Shown here piece after piece: positions 18,558-27,770 of a DNA stretch of 64,000 nt. The position numbers were made by a program, and so were the translations under genes. The DNA is from an uncultured Burkholderiales bacterium (GTDB lineage Bacteria > Pseudomonadota > Gammaproteobacteria > Burkholderiales > Burkholderiaceae_C). The notes below the pieces were generated by a model, which searched no databases, had not been told where the DNA came from, and saw nothing but the letters and a program-made list of their open reading frames with translations. Each line of letters starts with the position of its first letter. Position 1 is the stretch's first letter. Where the stretch lies: NCBI GenBank assembly GCA_903870145.1, contig CAIQBO010000016.1, forward strand, positions 47,632 to 111,631, read 5' to 3'.

Positions 18558-20654
18558 TCAACGCACTGGGTTGGAGCTGTCCACATAGCGCGCCATCAAC
18601 AGGGCTTGAGCGCTTTGGACTTTTCGTCCCAATTTTTCAACGCGGTGGTACTTCCCATCGGGCCCCAAAGTCCAAGCATTGCGCGTGTCGTGCAGGTAAG
18701 CCAACAAGCACTCGTCCACGATGCGCCGCTTCAAAACAGGGTCTGTCACGGGCCATGACAACTCAATGCGCCGCGTCATGTTTCGGCTCATCCAGTCGGC
18801 GCTGGAGAGGTAGAGGTCTTGCACCTGGCCGGCTTCAAAATAAAACACCCGTGAGTGTTCTAAAAACCGGCCAATGATGGACCGAACACGAATATTATCT
18901 GTTTGGCCTGGAACACCTGCAGGCAGCATGCAAGCACCCCGAACAATCAAATCAATTTGCGCACCTTGCTGGCCGGCACGAATCAATGCTTGAATCAGCA
19001 CAGGGTCGGTGAGTGAGTTCATTTTGGCCACCACGCGCGCGGGTAGGCCATTGGCAGCGGCCATACCGACTGCATGAATTTTGTCTGCCATCTTGCGCTG
19101 CAAATGGAATGGCGCAATCCACAGTTTGTTCATTCTGTGCAAACGGCTGTGACTGGCCAAATGAGAGAACAAATGGTCCATGTCTGCCGTGATGCGTGCA
19201 TCACATGTGAGGTAACTCAGGTCCGTGTACAAGCGCGCAGTGCGTGGGTTGTAATTGCCAGTTGACAAGTGACCATAGCGGCGTAAGACCTTGCCATCGC
19301 GGCGCGTCACCAGAAGCATTTTGGCATGCGTTTTGAGGCCAACAACGCCGTAGACCACTTGCGCTCCGACTGATTCAAGTTGCTCAGCCCAATTGATGTT
19401 GGCCTCTTCGTCGAATCGCGCTTTGAGCTCCACCACCACCGTGACCTCTTTGCCTTGGCGTACTGCCTCACGCAGCAAGTTCATCATGACAACGTCACTG
19501 CCAGTGCGGTATATGGTTTGCTTGATTGCCAAGACGCTCGGGTCTTGCACCGCTTCACGCAACAAGGCCAACACACCGTCAAAACTCTCAAAGGGCTGGT
19601 GAATCAGAATATCACCCTCTTGCATGCGCGTGAAAACAGAAGCACCTTGATGCATCTGCAGGGGGAAAGAGGCCTGGTACGGCTTGAATAACAATTCTGG
19701 TTTATCAACCAAATCAATCAGCTGACTCAATCTGACCAAATTGACGGGGCCTGCGACTCGAAACAACGCTACTTCAGGAAGTTTGAATTGCCTCAATAAA
19801 AATTGATACAAATGTTCGGAGCAACTGTCAGAGACCTCTAAGCGCAGTGCTTGTCCATATTGACGGTGCTGAAGACCCCGGCGCAACGCTGTTCGAAGGT
19901 TCTCCACTTCCTCTTCATCCACCGACAAATCAGAATTGCGTGTGACACGAAACTGTGAAAACTGGCCCACTTCTCGGCCCGGAAACAATTGCGCCAAATG
20001 AGCACGGATGACGCTGGACAAAAGCACCAGCGAAACGCCCTTCTCTGTCACTTTTTCCGGCAAGCGGATGACCCTTGGCAAGACTCTGGGCACTTTGACA
20101 ATGGCGATGTCATTGGCACGGCCAAAGGCATCTTTTCCGCTCAATTGAACAATGAAGTTCAATGATTTGTTAGCCACTTGCGGAAAAGGATGTGCGGGGT
20201 CAAGGCCCACAGGCACCAACAGTGGCCGTACTTCTCGCTCAAAGTACTGTTGAACCCATTTGCGCTGCGCTTCGTTGCGGTCGCCATGCGACAAGATGCG
20301 AATGCCTTGTTTTCTCAAAGATGGCAAGAGCACATCGTTGTACAGCGCATATTGCTCAGCCACCAATTTACCTGTATTGGTGTAAAGGTCTTCAAAAGAT
20401 TGCGTGGTGTACAAACCCTTTTGATCCTTGTTTTTGTAAGCGGCCAAATGCATGTCCGCTCTGACTTCAAACAATTCATCCAAATTTGAAGAGACAATGC
20501 ACAAGTAACGCAAACGCTCAAGCAAAGGCACTTCTGCTCGCTTGGCCCAGTCCAACACGCGCTCGTTGAAAGCCAATAGACTGTGATCACGGTCTAGCAA
20601 TGGCATGTCAGCTTGCGGCAGTGCTGAATTTGGCAAATTGGAAGTGATGCTCAC
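18558..20654 (-). CDS. ppk1: Polyphosphate kinase 1
   Basis: 698 residues, full length for Ppk1, which builds polyphosphate from ATP. The N-domain (DRDHSLLAFNERVLDWA), head domain and two phospholipase D-like C-domains are visible, with the catalytic histidine region GLKTHAKMLLVTRR and the second motif YLSSADWMSRNMTRRIEL. GTG 20654 is chosen as start because AAAGGAC stands seven bases before it; the frame extends upstream to 20699 without a ribosome site. A Pho box lies 83 bases before the start. Confidence 0.95.
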   Translation of the reverse strand: MSITSNLPNSALPQADMPLLDRDHSLLAFNERVLDWAKRAEVPLLERLRYLCIVSSNLDELFEVRADMHLAAYKNKDQKGLYTTQSFEDLYTNTGKLVAEQYALYNDVLLPSLRKQGIRILSHGDRNEAQRKWVQQYFEREVRPLLVPVGLDPAHPFPQVANKSLNFIVQLSGKDAFGRANDIAIVKVPRVLPRVIRLPEKVTEKGVSLVLLSSVIRAHLAQLFPGREVGQFSQFRVTRNSDLSVDEEEVENLRTALRRGLQHRQYGQALRLEVSDSCSEHLYQFLLRQFKLPEVALFRVAGPVNLVRLSQLIDLVDKPELLFKPYQASFPLQMHQGASVFTRMQEGDILIHQPFESFDGVLALLREAVQDPSVLAIKQTIYRTGSDVVMMNLLREAVRQGKEVTVVVELKARFDEEANINWAEQLESVGAQVVYGVVGLKTHAKMLLVTRRDGKVLRRYGHLSTGNYNPRTARLYTDLSYLTCDARITADMDHLFSHLASHSRLHRMNKLWIAPFHLQRKMADKIHAVGMAAANGLPARVVAKMNSLTDPVLIQALIRAGQQGAQIDLIVRGACMLPAGVPGQTDNIRVRSIIGRFLEHSRVFYFEAGQVQDLYLSSADWMSRNMTRRIELSWPVTDPVLKRRIVDECLLAYLHDTRNAWTLGPDGKYHRVEKLGRKVQSAQALLMARYVDSSNPVR

Positions 20655-20736
20655 TGGTACGTCCTTTGAAACTGACTCGACAATTAGGCTTTGTAGCACG
20701 GGCTGCGGATCTTACGCGCGATTCTTTACGATATAT

Positions 20737-20754
20737 ATGTCAAATTTATGACAA
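20737..20754 (-). promoter_or_regulatory. Pho box for ppk1
   Basis: Minus strand TTGTCAT-AAAT-TTGACAT, one of the best matches to the PhoB consensus in the window, including the AAAT spacer. Confidence 0.85.
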
Positions 20755-20837
20755 ACAAATGAAGGCTCTGGGGCGAATAAAAACTTCATGAATTTATACT
20801 TTGATCTAACGCAAATGTCTTGGTAATTTAACAATCA

Positions 20838-20855
20838 CCGTAACATCAATGTCAC
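20838..20855 (+). promoter_or_regulatory. Pho-box-like site for the first H/N-motif membrane protein
   Basis: CCGTAAC-ATCA-ATGTCAC has GTAAC and GTCAC exactly 11 bases apart. It ends 77 bases before the start codon at 20933. Confidence 0.55.
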
Positions 20856-20932
20856 TCCAATTTTTTAGATTGGGAAAGTCACATGCGCTTTTGGATTTTC
20901 CATCGGCGAGTTCAGTTGACAGGAGGAAAACC

Positions 20933-21550
20933 ATGAAAGATTTTTGGGGCAAAGTTCATACCTTGCGCTGGGACGATCACCGCTATTACCACCAATGCCG
21001 AATCAATCAGACTCTGCACTGGATCAGTGCCATCAGTTTTTTGATTGCCTACGGCATGCTGTGGACTGACCCAGCCAGCGCCGGATTGATTGGTTGGCTG
21101 GTAGGAATGGTGACAAGGCAATCTGGTCATATTTTTTTCGAGCCAAGAGGCTATGACCACGCCAACCAAGCGACATATGAATTCAAGGAGACCATCAAAG
21201 CTGGCTACAACATGCGACGCAAAGGGATCCTGATCGGAGTTTGGCTATCACTGCCAGTCCTTTTGTACGCCAGTCCCAGCCTATTCGGATGGATTCAACC
21301 AAGCACAAATGCCCAAGAATACTTTCACGATGTGGGCTTGATTTGGCTGTCCCTGGGCATCGCAGCCATTGCATTTAGGACCGTGCATATCTTCTTTTTG
21401 AGGGGCGTCGGTTGGGGAATGGCTTGGGCAGTCAAAATCTTAACTGACCCATTTCACAACCTGACGACCTACTGGGATGCGCCAATTGCCCTTTTGAAAG
21501 GACAGCGCCTAGAGCTCATTGAAAAAGATCAGCATGCACCCGGTCGCTGA
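20933..21550 (+). CDS. Small polytopic membrane protein, distant Mpo1/DUF962-like (paralogue 1)
   Basis: 205 residues with about four hydrophobic segments. A cytoplasmic N-terminus carries DDHRYYHQCRINQTLH and, after two helices, RQSGHIFFEPRGYD. The order YH-x4-N-x2-LH then GH-x2-FE recalls the Mpo1 (DUF962) iron enzymes that shorten 2-hydroxy fatty acids, but the match is by motif only. ATG 20933 has a very strong ribosome site (AGGAGG, spacing six). A close paralogue lies at 40197-40802, also with a Pho box. A role in lipid change during phosphate stress is inferred from context. Its tail overlaps the convergent plsC-like gene by 22 bases. Confidence 0.6.
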   Translation: MKDFWGKVHTLRWDDHRYYHQCRINQTLHWISAISFLIAYGMLWTDPASAGLIGWLVGMVTRQSGHIFFEPRGYDHANQATYEFKETIKAGYNMRRKGILIGVWLSLPVLLYASPSLFGWIQPSTNAQEYFHDVGLIWLSLGIAAIAFRTVHIFFLRGVGWGMAWAVKILTDPFHNLTTYWDAPIALLKGQRLELIEKDQHAPGR

Positions 21551-22320
21551 ACGTTTTCTAAGAATTCGATCGGATGTCTGAAATCGTTTATACAATTTTC
21601 TGAAACTCGTGTTAAGGATTTTCTAGAATGTCCTTGATGCGAGACAGAATCAAATACCCGCAAGTGAGCTTGCGTGGGCTTGGTTTGTATCACGCGCAGC
21701 ATGGAATCAGCAAAACTCATGTTCCCGTAGTATGGAATCGAGGCGCAGTTATCACCACTTGTGGCATCTCGATAGCTCAGAGAAACGGGCATGACATGCG
21801 ATTGAGCTCTAATGGCCGATTCAAAAAAATTTGACTGAAAGACATGGCGATCAAAACCAGGGCTGCTGGTGCCTTCAGGAAAAACAACCACGCTGATGCC
21901 GCTTTTCAAATGATCCGCAACAGCTTGAATGCAGTCAAGCATTGATTTTTTGGACTCACGTTCAACAAAAATAACGCCGCAAGATTTGGCAATTTTCCCC
22001 AAAATAGGCCACGAACCAACTTCTTTTTTAGAAACAAACAAGCAAGGGGTATGGGCTTGAATCACCACAATGTCGACCCATGACAAGTGGTTTGAAACAT
22101 ATAAAAAACTGCTCGGCTGAGAAGTTGCTTGATCGATCTGAGGATCGATCACCAGCGCTATGCCAAACGCTTTTAAAATCAAGCTAGACCAAGCATGCGT
22201 GTAGTCAAGTCGCTCCTTCAACGGGCGACGATGCAAGCTGAAAATACAAACCAAATAAAGTTGAAGGACCAAGGCGGCAACTTTGCCGGCCTTGACCATT
22301 GACTTGAAACCAAGTCGCAT
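21529..22320 (-). CDS. PlsC-family lysophospholipid/lyso-ornithine-lipid acyltransferase
   Basis: 263 residues with the acyltransferase motif I NHLSWVD (HX4D) and motif III VFPEGTSS, plus an N-terminal membrane segment. The family adds an acyl chain to 1-acylglycerol-3-phosphate (PlsC) or to lyso-ornithine lipid (OlsA). The presence of an OlsB-like gene in this window makes OlsA plausible, but sequence alone does not decide. The gene starts about 20 bases after the alkaline phosphatase stop, so the two are probably co-transcribed. Confidence 0.8.
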   Translation of the reverse strand: MRLGFKSMVKAGKVAALVLQLYLVCIFSLHRRPLKERLDYTHAWSSLILKAFGIALVIDPQIDQATSQPSSFLYVSNHLSWVDIVVIQAHTPCLFVSKKEVGSWPILGKIAKSCGVIFVERESKKSMLDCIQAVADHLKSGISVVVFPEGTSSPGFDRHVFQSNFFESAIRAQSHVMPVSLSYRDATSGDNCASIPYYGNMSFADSMLRVIQTKPTQAHLRVFDSVSHQGHSRKSLTRVSENCINDFRHPIEFLENVQRPGAC

Positions 22321-22341
22321 CAAAACGCAAAAGTTGTCAAC

Positions 22342-24372
22342 TTATTTTGCAGGTAAGAACCCTCGAGGCGGTACAACGCCCTTGATGGATGCTTGTGCCA
22401 ACAAGAAGAAAACATCGGTATTGTCAAGCACACCGGTGAAAGACCACGCACCAGGCCCCATGGCAGAGATGGGAATATCTGTACCCGTGTGCACGCCGCT
22501 GGTGCCTGGAACTTGCCCTGTAATCATGAACTTGCCCTCAGCATCTCGGGCGACCGGATCGGCCGGATAGGCCGACAACGGTGCAGATTTAACAAAAGGT
22601 TGCTGGCCATCTTGCAAAGGCAGTGCATTGGTTCGCCAGTCCTCGTGCCGATCAGAGTTGGCGCCGTATCCCACCAGCAGTCGGTAGTCAATGTCTGTCG
22701 TTTTGGGGTAGCCATCAGGGGCAATCACATATTTAGGAAACCCAGCTTTTTCGTAAACACCGACAACTTTGTCGCGGATATTGGCACTGCCGCCTTCTTT
22801 GACCAGTTCTTGCAAGCGCGCATCGGTCACAGTAGAGCCTCCGATCAGCGCTACGCCCGAGCATTCATGATCAGCTGTGACGATCACCAACGTATCACCT
22901 CTTTTCAGGGCGTAATCTTGAACCACTTTAATGGCACGGTCAAATTCAATGGTGTCCAATATCCAGCGTTCTGTGTCCATGCTGTGGGCTTGCTTGTCAA
23001 TGGATGCGCCTTCAACCATCAAGACAAAACCTTTTTTATTTTTATCCAAAACAGCCAATGCTTTTTCAGTCATTTCCTCGAGCATGGGCTGGTCAGGGAA
23101 CCCAAAATCATCCACAACACGGCCTTTTATGCCCTTTTCAATATTGCGGCGACCATCCATCTTGTCCAAAGCGACATTCATATTTGAATGTGAAAACAAT
23201 CCGAGCAATCGATCAGTTTTAGAAATGTCCAACGCATCCAGTGCTGTTTTATCAGCAGCGTATTTAAAGCCAGCAGTTTGAAAATCGGCAATCAAGTCGC
23301 GATCTTTGTCAAGTTTTCCTTCAGAAGCACCCCAGCGTTTAACGATCTCGGCGGTGTGCGGGTCAACGTTTGAAAACGCATAGTCATTGAGGTTGCTGCG
23401 CGCTGATCCCGGCACTGTTGAAGGCAGGAACCACTTGCGGCCACCGCCCATCAAGACAGACAAGCCCGTGAGTTTTCGGTCATCAAAATACTGATCCACA
23501 ATGCCTGTGCCTGCACCTCTGCTGCTGGTGTGCACGGCATTGGCAGCGGGTGTCGCATCAAACACATCTGCAGTGGTCACCAGGCCCAATGCTTTACCTT
23601 GTGTGCGGCTGAGGTATTCACTCAAATATTCAATGCGGGGGTTGTCAAACGGGTCAGTGGTGTCGTCGGGAAAAACGCCTTCTTCGTTGTTGTTGTTTTT
23701 ATTGCCCAACACATAGGCTGACATTCCTGGCGCTGAATCTGTGATGAGCGAGTTGAGTGAAGCGGTTTTGATTTGCCCAGAAACCGGGAATTTATCCATG
23801 GCCAATGTTGAAATTGACTTTCCTTGAGAATACCCACCGGCAACGATGCGGGCGGCTGTGCGCTGAGCTGCGCCCATGCCATCACCCAGCATGATGATGA
23901 TATTTTTGACCTTTTGACCGCCCGCAATCAAAGGAACAATTTCGAAGTTTCCATTTGCTTTGATGCTTTGCCCATCACTTTGAATGGCCTCCAAAGAGAA
24001 GGTGTGAACGCCTGCCTGCTGCACAGAAAAAGCTCTTATCGTTGCCACTGTGGAGTTTTTAGGCACGGCAGACAAGCAACCTGAAGCGCACGACTTCAAG
24101 GCAACCGGCAATTTAATTTCTTGTCCGTTGACTTTGAAAATTGCACTTGCAATTGTTTTTGAACTCTCGTCTGGCTGAATGGTTGCCTGCAAATCAAACC
24201 TTTGATTTGGCAGAAAACGGGCAATCAGCGGATCGCTTTTCCCGCTCTTGAATAACTCACTGGGTGGAGTGAGTCTGGTGACTTTGGGCTGCGCATGGGC
24301 CAGGCCCATTCCGCAAAAAATCACCATAACGCCAGAGAATAATTGTGTTAATTTCAAAACAGTATTTTTCAT
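22342..24372 (-). CDS. phoA: PhoA-family alkaline phosphatase
   Basis: 676 residues, Sec signal peptide ending LAHA-Q. After a ~130-residue extra N-terminal domain with a Cys pair comes the alkaline phosphatase core: metal site IIMLGDGMG, nucleophile Ser213 in ITDSAPGMSAY, and zinc ligands in VEGASIDKQAHS and TADHECSG. It releases phosphate from esters in the periplasm or outside. ATG 24372 is preferred over an upstream TTG because it begins the signal peptide cleanly. Member of a three-gene unit (24926 to 21529) with a Pho box. Confidence 0.92.
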   Translation of the reverse strand: MKNTVLKLTQLFSGVMVIFCGMGLAHAQPKVTRLTPPSELFKSGKSDPLIARFLPNQRFDLQATIQPDESSKTIASAIFKVNGQEIKLPVALKSCASGCLSAVPKNSTVATIRAFSVQQAGVHTFSLEAIQSDGQSIKANGNFEIVPLIAGGQKVKNIIIMLGDGMGAAQRTAARIVAGGYSQGKSISTLAMDKFPVSGQIKTASLNSLITDSAPGMSAYVLGNKNNNNEEGVFPDDTTDPFDNPRIEYLSEYLSRTQGKALGLVTTADVFDATPAANAVHTSSRGAGTGIVDQYFDDRKLTGLSVLMGGGRKWFLPSTVPGSARSNLNDYAFSNVDPHTAEIVKRWGASEGKLDKDRDLIADFQTAGFKYAADKTALDALDISKTDRLLGLFSHSNMNVALDKMDGRRNIEKGIKGRVVDDFGFPDQPMLEEMTEKALAVLDKNKKGFVLMVEGASIDKQAHSMDTERWILDTIEFDRAIKVVQDYALKRGDTLVIVTADHECSGVALIGGSTVTDARLQELVKEGGSANIRDKVVGVYEKAGFPKYVIAPDGYPKTTDIDYRLLVGYGANSDRHEDWRTNALPLQDGQQPFVKSAPLSAYPADPVARDAEGKFMITGQVPGTSGVHTGTDIPISAMGPGAWSFTGVLDNTDVFFLLAQASIKGVVPPRGFLPAK

Positions 24373-24389
24373 AAGTATTAAAAATAAAA

Positions 24390-24926
24390 TCAATGGGTGT
24401 GAGTGGTGGTCAAAGTTTTTTGGATTTCTTGACTGCTCATGGCACGCGTTGCATCAGCGTCAAGTTGCAAATGGAACCATGACACTTTGCCGTCCGGGTA
24501 TTCCACCCGCTCGACGCGAAAGACCCCTTCCACCGCCACAGGACCAGGTGCATGGGCAACTGTCCAATTTTGTTGCTGCGCATCCAACAAGACGACACAC
24601 GTCGATGCGGGCAAATCAGTTGCGTCACCGTCTGCATGCTCACTTGTTTGGATGGCTCGCGGCGTCAAAAGAAAATGACCTACCGATGGGTTTTCACTGT
24701 CCACCATGTATCCAACCAAGCGCACACGTTGTCCATGAGCTTGCAATAAAGTTTGACTCAACTCAAGGCCTTTGGGGCCAACAGGGGTTTTGAAAAATGC
24801 TTGAAACGGCAACTCACGTGCAACCGCAACGGCATTGGTTTTCAAACTCAAGTCTTGACTCAGAACTTGAAAACTTTGCAATGTGCCGCAAAGAAACAGC
24901 AAAGCCGAAATAAAATATTTTTTCAT
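24390..24926 (-). CDS. Secreted protein, possibly DUF3299-like
   Basis: 178 residues with a Sec signal peptide (MKKYFISALLFLCGTLQSFQVLSQ). The middle holds GQRVRLVGYMVDSENPSVGHFLLTP followed by a lone Cys and VVLLDA, which resembles the OB-fold-like DUF3299 pattern (V.L.GYM ... FLL ... C). The C-terminus is His/Thr-rich (TLTTTHTH), which might bind metal. Function unknown. It lies 17 bases before phoA and is the first gene behind the Pho box, so it may assist that metalloenzyme or its metal supply (inference). Confidence 0.6.
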   Translation of the reverse strand: MKKYFISALLFLCGTLQSFQVLSQDLSLKTNAVAVARELPFQAFFKTPVGPKGLELSQTLLQAHGQRVRLVGYMVDSENPSVGHFLLTPRAIQTSEHADGDATDLPASTCVVLLDAQQQNWTVAHAPGPVAVEGVFRVERVEYPDGKVSWFHLQLDADATRAMSSQEIQKTLTTTHTH

Positions 24927-24948
24927 TTTTATTTTTTAACCTAACAGT

Positions 24949-24966
24949 ATGAATTTTTGATGACAA
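24949..24966 (-). promoter_or_regulatory. Pho box for the DUF3299-phoA-plsC unit
   Basis: Minus strand TTGTCAT-CAAA-AATTCAT, with the two TCAT elements 11 bases apart, 23 bases before the first start codon. Confidence 0.65.
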
Positions 24967-25010
24967 TTAAAATTACACAATCAGCGCAATGGAACAAAAT
25001 TAGAAAAAGG

Positions 25011-25039
25011 TCGTCACAATAAATACATCCCTCCGTCAT
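25011..25039 (+). promoter_or_regulatory. Triple Pho-type repeat for ugd
   Basis: GTCAC (25013), TACAT (25024) and GTCAT (25035) recur with exact 11-base period, ending 50 bases before ugd. Confidence 0.6.
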
Positions 25040-25088
25040 CATTTGGAAATTTTAACTTTGCAGAATTACCTCATTAAAAAGGTGATTT

Positions 25089-26513
25089 ATGAAAATTACG
25101 ATTGTGGGCGCAGGATATGTTGGCTTGGTCACGGCAGGATGCTTGGCTGAACTTGGCAACCAAGTGATGTGCGTCGACAACGACGCCAAAAAAATCAGCC
25201 TTCTCAACGCTGCACAATTGCCAATATACGAGCCTGGATTGCAAGAACTGATGTCCCGCAACCGCGCAGCTGGACGCATACAGTTCACCACAGGCATGGC
25301 AGATGGCGTTGAACACGGGGAAGTTATCTTTATTGCAGTTGGCACCCCCTCGCAAGAAGACGGTTCTGCTGATTTGCAATATGTTTTAGCGGTTGCCAGA
25401 CAAATAGGCAGAAACATCAAAAGTTTCAAGGTCGTGGTTAACAAATCGACCGTGCCCGTTGGTACCGCCTACAGAGTTCAAGCCGCGATAGCAACAGAAT
25501 TGAGCAAACGAGGCATATCGGAGCCCTTATTCGAGGTCATCTCCAACCCCGAGTTCTTGAAAGAAGGCGCTGCAATTGAGGACTTCATGCATCCTGATCG
25601 CATTGTGATCGGAGTTGATCAAGGGAACAATTACGCCGCAACACACCAACTCATCGAGCAGCTTTATTCAAGCTTCAACAGGCATCATGCACGCACCATT
25701 TGGATGGATGTGCGAAGCGCTGAACTCACCAAATACGCAGCCAATGCCATGCTTGCCACGCGAATTTCATTCATGAATGAAATCGCAAATTTATCGGACT
25801 TATTGGGTGCCGACATCGACTGCGTTCGGCGAGGCATTGGCGCTGACAAAAGAATTGGACATGACTTTTTATACGCCGGTACAGGCTACGGCGGGAGTTG
25901 TTTCCCCAAAGATACCCGAGCATTGATTCAAACTGCGCTGGATTGCGGAAGTCAATTGAAAGTGGTTTCTGCTGTTGAACAAGTCAACGACTTGCAAAAA
26001 AAAATCATGGTCGATCGAATTTTGGACTATTTCGGCAACGATTTGACAGGTTTGAAATTTGGCGTGTGGGGACTTGCATTCAAACCCAATACCGACGACA
26101 TGCGCGAAGCACCTAGCCTGGTGATCATTCAAGCCCTGCTCTTGCTGGGTGCACAAGTTTGCGCATTTGACCCACTGGCTGGCAATGAGGCGCTGGATGC
26201 TTTGTCCTGCGAATTAATCGACTCACCCGAAGCACTGGCCAATTTTGAGCTGGCTGATTGCGCATCCGAGGCCATAGAAGATGCAGATGCCCTGCTGCTT
26301 GTGACCGAATGGAAAACCTTTCACCATCCGGATTTTGCTTTGATCAAGTCTCTGCTCAAACGCCCGCTGATTTTAGACGGACGAAATTTATACGACCCCA
26401 AAATGCTTGAAGAGATGGGAATTGCTTACCAAGGTTTTGGAAGAAGAAATTCACTTGCTTTGAGTTTTTCAAATACAAAAAATACACCACAAGATATGCT
26501 AGAGACGACCTGA
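25089..26513 (+). CDS. ugd: UDP-glucose 6-dehydrogenase
   Basis: 474 residues. NAD-binding GAGYVG (residues 7-12), catalytic Cys271 in YGGSCFPKD, and the C-terminal UDP-binding domain (GRNLYDPKML). The enzyme oxidises UDP-glucose to UDP-glucuronate in two steps. Ribosome site AAAAAGGTG precedes ATG 25089. In this island the product could feed glucuronosyl-diacylglycerol (with the GT4 enzymes) and, after 4-epimerisation, galacturonate addition to lipid A (inference). The lplT-like gene follows after nine bases. Confidence 0.93.
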   Translation: MKITIVGAGYVGLVTAGCLAELGNQVMCVDNDAKKISLLNAAQLPIYEPGLQELMSRNRAAGRIQFTTGMADGVEHGEVIFIAVGTPSQEDGSADLQYVLAVARQIGRNIKSFKVVVNKSTVPVGTAYRVQAAIATELSKRGISEPLFEVISNPEFLKEGAAIEDFMHPDRIVIGVDQGNNYAATHQLIEQLYSSFNRHHARTIWMDVRSAELTKYAANAMLATRISFMNEIANLSDLLGADIDCVRRGIGADKRIGHDFLYAGTGYGGSCFPKDTRALIQTALDCGSQLKVVSAVEQVNDLQKKIMVDRILDYFGNDLTGLKFGVWGLAFKPNTDDMREAPSLVIIQALLLLGAQVCAFDPLAGNEALDALSCELIDSPEALANFELADCASEAIEDADALLLVTEWKTFHHPDFALIKSLLKRPLILDGRNLYDPKMLEEMGIAYQGFGRRNSLALSFSNTKNTPQDMLETT

Positions 26514-26522
26514 GCTGGATTG

Positions 26523-27770
26523 ATGCCAAAAGGTTTTTTTTACTTAATCAGTGCACAATTTGCTTCTGGTCTTGCAGACAATGCTCTTCTTATTTTAGGC
26601 ATTGCGTTTTTAAGCGAGCAAGGTTATCCGGGATGGTGGGCGCCGCTGCTGAAATTTTCTTTCACACTTTCTTATGTGTTCCTAGCCCCCCTGCTCGGAC
26701 CTTTGGCTGACGCGGTCTCTAAATCCAAGTTAATGGCTGCCATGAACGCACTGAAGGTCATTGGCGTTGCAACATTTTTCACAGGTATTCACCCAGTTGT
26801 GTCTTATGCCATCGTTGGCATGGCAGCATCTGCCTACGCGCCAGCCAAATACGGTTTGATCACTGAAACTGTCCCATCTCATCGCCTGGTCAACGCCAAT
26901 GGATGGCTTGAAGTGACAGTTGTTTTAACTGTTATCTTCGGTACAGCCTGTGGCGGGCTATTGCTGCTAGCGCGTGATTTGCATTGGATGTTGAGTTTGA
27001 ATCATTGGGTTACAGATCAATTAGGCCTGGCACTGAAAACGCAACTGGTCAGCCCCTTGCTTTGCCTGATTGTGATTTATGGCATTGCTGCTTTTTTGAA
27101 CTTTGGGATACCTCCAAGCCATGCGGTTTACACGCAAAAAAGTTTCCACCCAGTATCCATGCTGCAAGATTTCATTGCCAGCAATTTGAAACTTTGGCTT
27201 GACCCCATTGCGAGGATTTCACTTTCTGTGACGACCTTGTTTTGGGGGATAGGTGCAGTTGTTCAATTTGCCGTTTTACTTTGGGCGCAACAAGTTATCA
27301 ATATTCCATTAGAGCAAGGAACATTTTTGCAAGCGATTGTTGCCGTGGGTGTGATTGCTGGAGCTGCCATCGCTGGGCGATGGATCAACTTGCGGTTTGC
27401 ACTTTTTGCATTACCTTTGGGCGTTATTTTAGGCTTGTCACTTCCTGCGATTGCCTACTCCAGCAGTCTGACCAGCGCTATTCCATTGATGCTGCTGACA
27501 GGAGCTGCTGGTGGCTTGCTCATGGTTCCCATGAACGCCTTGTTGCAACACCGTGGCTATGAACTGCTAACAGCCGGGCGGTCTATCGCAGTGCAAGGCT
27601 TCAATGAGAATGCAAGTGTTCTGCTCATGCTTGGCATCTACAGCGGATTGCTGGCGGTGGCTGTGCCCCTTAAGTTCATCATGACCGTGCTGGGGGGGGC
27701 CATGGCGATCTCCATGTTGGTACTAACGTGGACAATTCGCCATGAGTACAAGTCGCTGGTGCGGTCCTAA
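26523..27770 (+). CDS. lplT: Lysophospholipid transporter LplT-like (MFS)
   Basis: 415 residues, about 12 membrane helices. The N-terminus (FFYLISAQFASGLADNALLI) and LLKFSFTLSYVFLAPLLGPLADAVSKSK are typical of LplT, which flips lysophospholipids inward for re-acylation. In many proteobacteria the partner acyltransferase Aas is fused or adjacent; none is here, though a PlsC-family gene lies at 21529. Co-transcribed with ugd. The stop overlaps the convergent ppk2 stop by four bases. Confidence 0.85.
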   Translation: MPKGFFYLISAQFASGLADNALLILGIAFLSEQGYPGWWAPLLKFSFTLSYVFLAPLLGPLADAVSKSKLMAAMNALKVIGVATFFTGIHPVVSYAIVGMAASAYAPAKYGLITETVPSHRLVNANGWLEVTVVLTVIFGTACGGLLLLARDLHWMLSLNHWVTDQLGLALKTQLVSPLLCLIVIYGIAAFLNFGIPPSHAVYTQKSFHPVSMLQDFIASNLKLWLDPIARISLSVTTLFWGIGAVVQFAVLLWAQQVINIPLEQGTFLQAIVAVGVIAGAAIAGRWINLRFALFALPLGVILGLSLPAIAYSSSLTSAIPLMLLTGAAGGLLMVPMNALLQHRGYELLTAGRSIAVQGFNENASVLLMLGIYSGLLAVAVPLKFIMTVLGGAMAISMLVLTWTIRHEYKSLVRS

